Shown in pieces: positions 59,744 to 64,000 of a DNA stretch of 64,000 bases (position 1 is its first letter; each line of letters begins with the position of its first letter). This DNA comes from Devosia sp. 1566 (lineage in GTDB: Bacteria > Pseudomonadota > Alphaproteobacteria > Rhizobiales > Devosiaceae). Both the position numbers and the translations under genes were made by a program. The notes under the pieces were generated by a model. That model searched no databases. It saw only the letters and a list, made by a program, of their open reading frames with translations, and was not told where the DNA came from. The stretch spans positions 620,001 through 684,000 of the forward strand of contig NZ_CP034767.1 of the NCBI RefSeq assembly GCF_004005995.1. The letters are read 5' to 3'.

Positions 59744-60888
59744 TCCTCGGCGAGGGCAGCGAGCACCGCTGCGATAGCGCCGGGCGGGCCGATGCGCTCG
59801 CGGCCGAGCGCGCCAAGCTGCGCACGCTTGTCGGAATCTTCGAGCAGATCCCGCAACGCATCGCCAATTGCGGCTGCCTGCGGCGCCACGACCGTTCGCG
59901 CTTCTCCGAAGAGATTTTGTTCGTCGTTGAAGCGCGAGCGGCGATCGCGTGCATTGATGAAGGTGATAACGGGCTTGCCCATTCCCAAGGCTTGAACCGT
60001 TGCCGTGCCTGCTTGGGACAGCACCAAGTCTGAATTCTCCAGCAAGCTCCCCAAGGCCGCGCCCCGTGCCAGGTGGATGGTAAGGCCCTCTTGGCCCAGC
60101 GTTCCCAGATCATTGGCTTCGTGACTGTGAAGGCCAATCCGGCCCAGATCAGCCGCGCGCGCCAGTTCATCGATATTGACGCTGCCGGCAACCGCCAGAA
60201 AGACGTCGGGGCGCAACGCCTCAGGCAGGGTGCGCAGCGCGGCAACCTGCAGCGCAAAGCTTTCAGGGGTAAGTTGGCGGCTGCCGGGCAGCAGGGTGAC
60301 CGCCAGCGGACGCGTGCGACGAGCAGCAGCGTCATAGGCGCCATCTGGCACCGTATCCATCATGATATTGCCGGCGCAGCGCGCGTCGATATCGAGCGCC
60401 TGGAGGTTTTTTGACAATTTGGGGCTGCGAGAAAAAACGATGCGGCAGGTGCGCTTAATGGCCCAACGCTCCGCCACGGAATAAAGGCGTGCAGCACCGG
60501 TCTTGTAGACGTCGAGGTAAAACAGGTCGCGATGGCCGGTCACCAGCCCTGCGAGCACGCCGACCATGTCACCTACAACCACAACCCGCTCATACTGGCC
60601 GACGCACTGGCGCATGAACCGCAGGGCCGGGGGGATGATTGCCAGTCCGCCGCTGGCAACGTCGCGCCGCAGCGAGCCCTTGACGTTACGCCAGCCCTCT
60701 GAGGCGAGGGTCGCCCGGGGACCAACGATCGGGCAAATGCCGGCGTAAGCATTGCCCGCCCCGATCATCGGATAGGCCTCGGCGCGCATGCCGTCTGGCA
60801 AGCGGGCAATAATCGCGGCAGCGATGCCGTCTTCCCCATGCCCGTTCGAAATGAACAGCAAGGGCCGGCGGGGTGAGGCTGGCACCAC
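59740..60888 (-). CDS. Lipid-A-disaccharide-synthase-related glycosyltransferase-like protein
   Basis: A 382-aa protein with a GT-B fold similar to LpxB. It has the N-terminal LLFISNGHGEDGIAAAII (residues 9-26), central VVVGDMVGVLAGL and the C-terminal nucleotide-sugar site LSQAGTATVQALGMGKPVI (about residue 290). It resembles the LpxB-related family (TIGR03492-like) best known from cyanobacteria rather than canonical LpxB, and the lpxD-fabZ-lpxA context of true lpxB is absent. The start is GTG 60888; a second GTG follows immediately. The substrate is unknown. Confidence 0.8.
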   Translation of the reverse strand: MVPASPRRPLLFISNGHGEDGIAAAIIARLPDGMRAEAYPMIGAGNAYAGICPIVGPRATLASEGWRNVKGSLRRDVASGGLAIIPPALRFMRQCVGQYERVVVVGDMVGVLAGLVTGHRDLFYLDVYKTGAARLYSVAERWAIKRTCRIVFSRSPKLSKNLQALDIDARCAGNIMMDTVPDGAYDAAARRTRPLAVTLLPGSRQLTPESFALQVAALRTLPEALRPDVFLAVAGSVNIDELARAADLGRIGLHSHEANDLGTLGQEGLTIHLARGAALGSLLENSDLVLSQAGTATVQALGMGKPVITFINARDRRSRFNDEQNLFGEARTVVAPQAAAIGDALRDLLEDSDKRAQLGALGRERIGPPGAIAAVLAALAED

Positions 60889-60890
60889 GC

Positions 60891-61112
60891 TCAGGATCCC
60901 AGGCCGTACCGCTCATAGGCCTCATGCGCAGCGGCGGCATCGACATAAGCCTCTTGCCGATCAACATTCCAGTAGCTCAACTCGTCGAGCGGAATGGCCT
61001 TGCCGGTAATGGCGCAACGCACAAAGGTGCCTGGCTTGAGCACGACATAGTCGCCGTCGAGATAGCGGACAACTGCCTCGCTGGCGGAAAAGCCTTTGTC
61101 AAATATGTTCAT
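60891..61112 (-). CDS. DUF2093 domain protein
   Basis: A 73-aa protein of the DUF2093 family (YLDGDYVVLKPGTFVRCAIT, then GKAIPLDELSYWNV), small conserved alphaproteobacterial proteins of unknown function normally encoded next to xseA, as here (48 bases downstream of it). It precedes the LpxB-related gene by 2 bases, so the three genes probably form an operon. Confidence 0.92.
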   Translation of the reverse strand: MNIFDKGFSASEAVVRYLDGDYVVLKPGTFVRCAITGKAIPLDELSYWNVDRQEAYVDAAAAHEAYERYGLGS

Positions 61113-61160
61113 GCGGCGGCTCCTTACAGTCGGGCCCGATATAGCGCTCCCGAGCCTCGA

Positions 61161-62780
61161 TCAAAAGAGGCTCTCCTGAGCTTGAGGCTCAGGATCGGCT
61201 GGACGCGGCTTGCGGCGGGGTGTCGCCGGGGCGCCAGTGATGGTGGCCGAAGTCTGCCCATCGGTGAACTCAATGCCCACGGTCTGCCCGGGCTGAAGTT
61301 CTGCGCGTTCGCGCACCAAATTGCCCGCCTCGTCCTTGATCACCGCAAACCCGCGCGCCAGAACGCTCTTGTAGCTGAGGGAAACCAGTAGTTTCCCCTC
61401 CTGATTGAGGGCAGCGCGCCGGTCAGCCAGGCCGAGGGCTATGCTTGAGCGCAACCGAGCCGCAAGGGGCGCCAATTGGCTGCGCCCGTGCCGCAACTCG
61501 GCCTGCAGGCTGCGGGGCGACAGCTTGGGCGCCACCGCCTCGAACAAGGCGCGCTTGCGCTCGAGCAGGCGCCCGGCCACTGCATCCAGCCGCCCCGCAC
61601 GGGGATCATAGGTAAAGCGGGCCCGCTCCACATTGAGGCAGAGCCCGCTATTGGCGCGATGGCTCAGGTTGCGCAGACGTTCCGCGCCGTCGCGGTGTCG
61701 CTGCTCGAGCAGCTGCGGGCGCAGCTTGGGCTCAACGCGCGACAGCCGCATGCGCTGCTCCTGCACCGAGTGGCGCAGGCACGAGAACAGGTTGCTTGAA
61801 GCATGGTCGAGCCGTTGACGCTGCGTCGCCACGAGATCGGAAGCGCGCGGCAGGCCGGCGGCTACCGCTCTATAGCGATCGCGCGCGTTGTTGACGAGAC
61901 GCCGGCTGGCGCCGCGCTGGCGGGCGCCGAGGTCATCGACATAGCCGATCAATTCGGCGCGCACCGGCACTGCCGCTTCGGCAGCAGCAGTTGGGGTCGG
62001 GGCCCGCATGTCGGACGCATAATCGACGAGCGTCGTGTCGGTCTCGTGTCCCACCGCCGAGATCACCGGAATGGCGCTGTTGGCGACGGCGCGCACCACC
62101 GCTTCCTCGTTGAAGCCCCAAAGATCCTCGATGGAGCCACCGCCGCGGGCCAGGATCAGCAGGTCGGGGCGAGGTATCGCGCCGCCGACGGCCAGACCAT
62201 TAAAGCCCTCCATGGCGGCGACCACTTCCGGCGCGCAGGTGTCGCCCTGCACACGCACGGGCCAGACCAGCACGTGGCTGGGGAAACGATCCTCGAGACG
62301 ATGGAGGATGTCGCGGATCACGGCGCCGGTTGGTGAGGTAATGACGCCGATCACCCGGGGCAAGTAGGGCAGGGGGCGCTTGCGCTCGCGGGCAAACAGG
62401 CCCTCGGCCAGCAGCTTCTTGCGCCGCTCTTCCAGCAGCGCCATCAGCGCTCCGGCACCGGCGGGCTCGATATTGTCGATGACGATCTGGTATTTGGAGG
62501 AACGCGGGAAGGTGGTGAGCCGGCCGCTCGCAATCACTTCCATCCCTTCTTCGGGCTTGAAGCTGAGGCGCGGGTAGCTCGTTTTCCACACCACGGCATC
62601 TATCGCCGCGTTCTCGTCCTTGAGCGTGAAGTAGCAATGGCCAGAGGCGTGCTGGCCGCGAAAGCCCGAAATCTCGCCACGCACTCGCACCGAGCCGAAT
62701 TCATCTTCCACCGTCCGTTTCACCGCCTGAGCGATCTCGGACACGGTGAATTCGGCGGCATTGGTCAATAGCTGGGGCAT
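61161..62780 (-). CDS. xseA: Exodeoxyribonuclease VII large subunit
   Basis: Catalytic subunit of exonuclease VII, degrading single-stranded DNA; 539 aa. An N-terminal OB-fold (about 8-105, with VRGEISGFRGQHASGHCYF) is followed by the catalytic region ITSPTGAVIRDILHRL (about 149), LILARGGGSIEDLWGFNEE (about 209) and VISAVGHETDTTLVDYASD (about 238), then a coiled-coil-rich C-terminal half. xseB is not in the window. A 7-bp inverted repeat (GAGCCTC/GAGGCTC, 61152-61173) spans its stop codon but lacks a U tract. Confidence 0.97.
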   Translation of the reverse strand: MPQLLTNAAEFTVSEIAQAVKRTVEDEFGSVRVRGEISGFRGQHASGHCYFTLKDENAAIDAVVWKTSYPRLSFKPEEGMEVIASGRLTTFPRSSKYQIVIDNIEPAGAGALMALLEERRKKLLAEGLFARERKRPLPYLPRVIGVITSPTGAVIRDILHRLEDRFPSHVLVWPVRVQGDTCAPEVVAAMEGFNGLAVGGAIPRPDLLILARGGGSIEDLWGFNEEAVVRAVANSAIPVISAVGHETDTTLVDYASDMRAPTPTAAAEAAVPVRAELIGYVDDLGARQRGASRRLVNNARDRYRAVAAGLPRASDLVATQRQRLDHASSNLFSCLRHSVQEQRMRLSRVEPKLRPQLLEQRHRDGAERLRNLSHRANSGLCLNVERARFTYDPRAGRLDAVAGRLLERKRALFEAVAPKLSPRSLQAELRHGRSQLAPLAARLRSSIALGLADRRAALNQEGKLLVSLSYKSVLARGFAVIKDEAGNLVRERAELQPGQTVGIEFTDGQTSATITGAPATPRRKPRPADPEPQAQESLF

Positions 62781-62824
62781 GGGATTGTGGTGCTCCGAAG
62801 GGGCAGCTCAGTCAAGGGCGCGGC

Positions 62825-63727
62825 CTATTCGGCGGCCACAGCGTTTGTAGCGGGCTGCACGTGCAGATTGCCCATTGAGCTGACAATATGATTGGCGAGC
62901 GCATCATAGATGCTGCCATAGGCGTGGCTCGCGCGCAGCAGCGCCAGTTGAGCATCGCCGAGGCGCGGCAGGTTCTGGTCATCGCTCACCACGCGCATGC
63001 CCGGTTGCAGCGCGCTCTCGGGCAGGAACCCGACGGCCAGGTCCGACAGCACCGCGCTCGAGATCGCAAGAGCGTTGGAGGAAGTGTAGGCGATGCGATA
63101 ATCCTTGCTGACCCGATTGAGCGCCTCAACGGCATCAGCCCGCCAGATGCAGCATTGCGGCCCGCAGGCGATCGGCAGCGGATCGCTCCCCAGGGCCTGC
63201 CCGCCGTGGGACGCGACCCAGAACATCTTTTCGGTGCGGAAGAGTTCGCCGAACGTGTTGCCGGTGCCCTGGGTGAATACGATCAGATCGTAGCGCCCCG
63301 CTTTCATGCCCTCAAGCAATTGCTCGGATGCCATGCAGGCGACATCAACCACGATCTTGGGATGGGTGCGCTGGAAGTTGGAGAGAATGACCGGCAGCAG
63401 GCGGACCGCATAATCATCGGGCACGCCGAACCGGATCGAGCCGGCCAGATCCCCTTCTGAGAAGTGATCCATGATCTCGGCATTGGTGCGCAGCATCTTG
63501 CGGGCGCGTGAATACAGCGCCTCGCCATGATTGGTCAGCGAAACGCTGCGGCCATCTCGCGTCAGCAGCTGTTGTCCAAGCCGCTCTTCCAGCCGCTTGA
63601 TCTGCATGGAAACCGCCGACTGCGTCTTGTTCACCCGCCGCGCGGCCTCGGTGAAGCTGCCGCAATCGGCAATGACGCAAAAGCTCTGCAACTGATCGAG
63701 GTCCAGCGGAACGGCCATAGTGTGCAT
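62825..63727 (-). CDS. LysR-family transcriptional regulator
   Basis: A LysR-type regulator of about 300 aa. Its N-terminal winged helix-turn-helix has LDQLQSFCVIADCGSFTEAA (residues 9-28) and VNKTQSAVSMQIKRLEERLG, followed by a periplasmic-binding-protein-like effector domain (about 92-290). The effector ligand is unknown. Several starts are close together (GTG 63730, ATG 63727, ATG 63718) and none has a strong ribosome site. It is divergent from a DUF1127-like gene, with a perfect dyad (63753-63775) between them that is a good operator candidate. Confidence 0.93.
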   Translation of the reverse strand: MHTMAVPLDLDQLQSFCVIADCGSFTEAARRVNKTQSAVSMQIKRLEERLGQQLLTRDGRSVSLTNHGEALYSRARKMLRTNAEIMDHFSEGDLAGSIRFGVPDDYAVRLLPVILSNFQRTHPKIVVDVACMASEQLLEGMKAGRYDLIVFTQGTGNTFGELFRTEKMFWVASHGGQALGSDPLPIACGPQCCIWRADAVEALNRVSKDYRIAYTSSNALAISSAVLSDLAVGFLPESALQPGMRVVSDDQNLPRLGDAQLALLRASHAYGSIYDALANHIVSSMGNLHVQPATNAVAAE

Positions 63728-63752
63728 CACGGTATTTGATGGCGAGGATGAA

Positions 63753-63775
63753 ATCTATTTGTTAGACGAATAGAT
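63753..63775. promoter_or_regulatory. Candidate LysR operator
   Basis: ATCTATT, nine bases, AATAGAT: a perfect 7-bp inverted repeat, AT-rich, between the divergent LysR and DUF1127-like genes. It contains T-N11-A spacing, as in LysR-type binding sites. It lies 26-48 bases from the LysR start and 82-104 bases from the other gene. Confidence 0.65.
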
Positions 63776-63856
63776 GTCCAGCCCATACTGATAGACTTAC
63801 CGGCCGCGCAATGCTGCCGAGCCGGCTAGGTGCCGGCATCCTTCTGAGGTATCATC

Positions 63857-64000
63857 ATGGCGCACTCGCTGTTCAGCGAGCGGCTCGTTGCGGCCGCTCC
63901 CGCTTTTCCTCGCCCTTTGCTCGCCCTGCGACGCTATCTGGCGCAGGCGCAAGTCGCACGAGCCCGTCGCTACGCACTCCGTGCCCTGCTAGAGCTCGAA
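63857..64000 (+). CDS. DUF1127-like small protein, 5' part (runs off window)
   Basis: The visible 48 codons (MAHSLFSERLVAAAPAFPRP, then LLALRRYLAQAQVARARRYA) have the Arg/Leu-rich helix and the ALLELE run that precede the DUF1127 RDIGL-type motif, which would lie just past the right edge. GAGG 7 bases before ATG 63857 supports the start. The 5' leader contains a GCCGGC-TAGGT-GCCGGC hairpin (63821-63837). Divergence from a LysR regulator suggests it is that regulator's target. Confidence 0.65.
   Translation, partial: MAHSLFSERLVAAAPAFPRPLLALRRYLAQAQVARARRYALRALLELE

Overview
The window is a high-GC chromosomal segment of an alphaproteobacterium of the order Hyphomicrobiales, most like Devosia or a close relative. 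The basis is gene order and protein style: hisS-hisZ-hisG, a TIGR01459 HAD phosphatase next to ribF, rsmE-gshA divergent from ubiA, DUF2093 beside xseA, a plant-type GshA, an alphaproteobacterial HisRS and the aerobic CobN-type cobalamin route. No species call is possible from sequence reading alone. No rRNA, tRNA, phage, transposase or CRISPR was seen.

Layout. 1-10.1 kb: the 3' end of tag, a DUF1127-like small gene, hisS-hisZ-hisG, a TSUP exporter, an orphan BrnA-type antitoxin, groES-groEL on the minus strand behind a CIRCE operator, DUF427, a small protein, an EamA transporter and a DHFR/RibD-like reductase. 10.1-24 kb: an AAA+ regulator lacking GAFTGA divergent from a TipF-like degenerate EAL protein, HAD phosphatase-ribF, a large repeat cluster, ileS-lspA-lipoprotein, an RluB-type pseudouridine synthase with a very long basic tail, rsmD and a second repeat cluster. 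24-27 kb: zinc uptake, zur-znuB-znuC against znuA, with two dyads that look like Zur boxes between them. 27-43 kb: a cobalamin riboswitch, then cbtB-cbtA-cobW-cobN-cobO; after three minus-strand genes (secreted protein, CDF transporter, membrane protein) come cobE, cobK, cobB-cobQ-cbiB and cobU. 43-48 kb: a GlcNAc-kinase-like gene with zwf-pgl-edd, the entry to the Entner-Doudoroff route. 48-64 kb: erythromycin esterase-like protein, mutL, tadA, patatin, purD, gshA-rsmE, ubiA, DUF6101, cysQ, DUF4170, a lipid-A-disaccharide-synthase-related protein, DUF2093, xseA, and a LysR regulator divergent from a truncated DUF1127-like gene.

How the genes work together. Three metal or cofactor circuits can be read from the sequence: zinc (Zur, ZnuABC with His-rich segments), cobalt/B12 (riboswitch, CbtAB import, CobW chaperone, CobN chelatase, CobO/CobQ/CbiB/CobU late steps) and protein folding (HrcA/CIRCE-GroESL). 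Several convergent gene pairs share or nearly share their stop codons.

The most unusual signal is a family of short GC-rich palindromic repeats scattered between genes. Three copies, plus one copy of a second palindromic family, lie inside cobN without breaking the reading frame. They lengthen CobN with low-complexity inserts, resembling the protein-coding palindromic elements described in Rickettsia.
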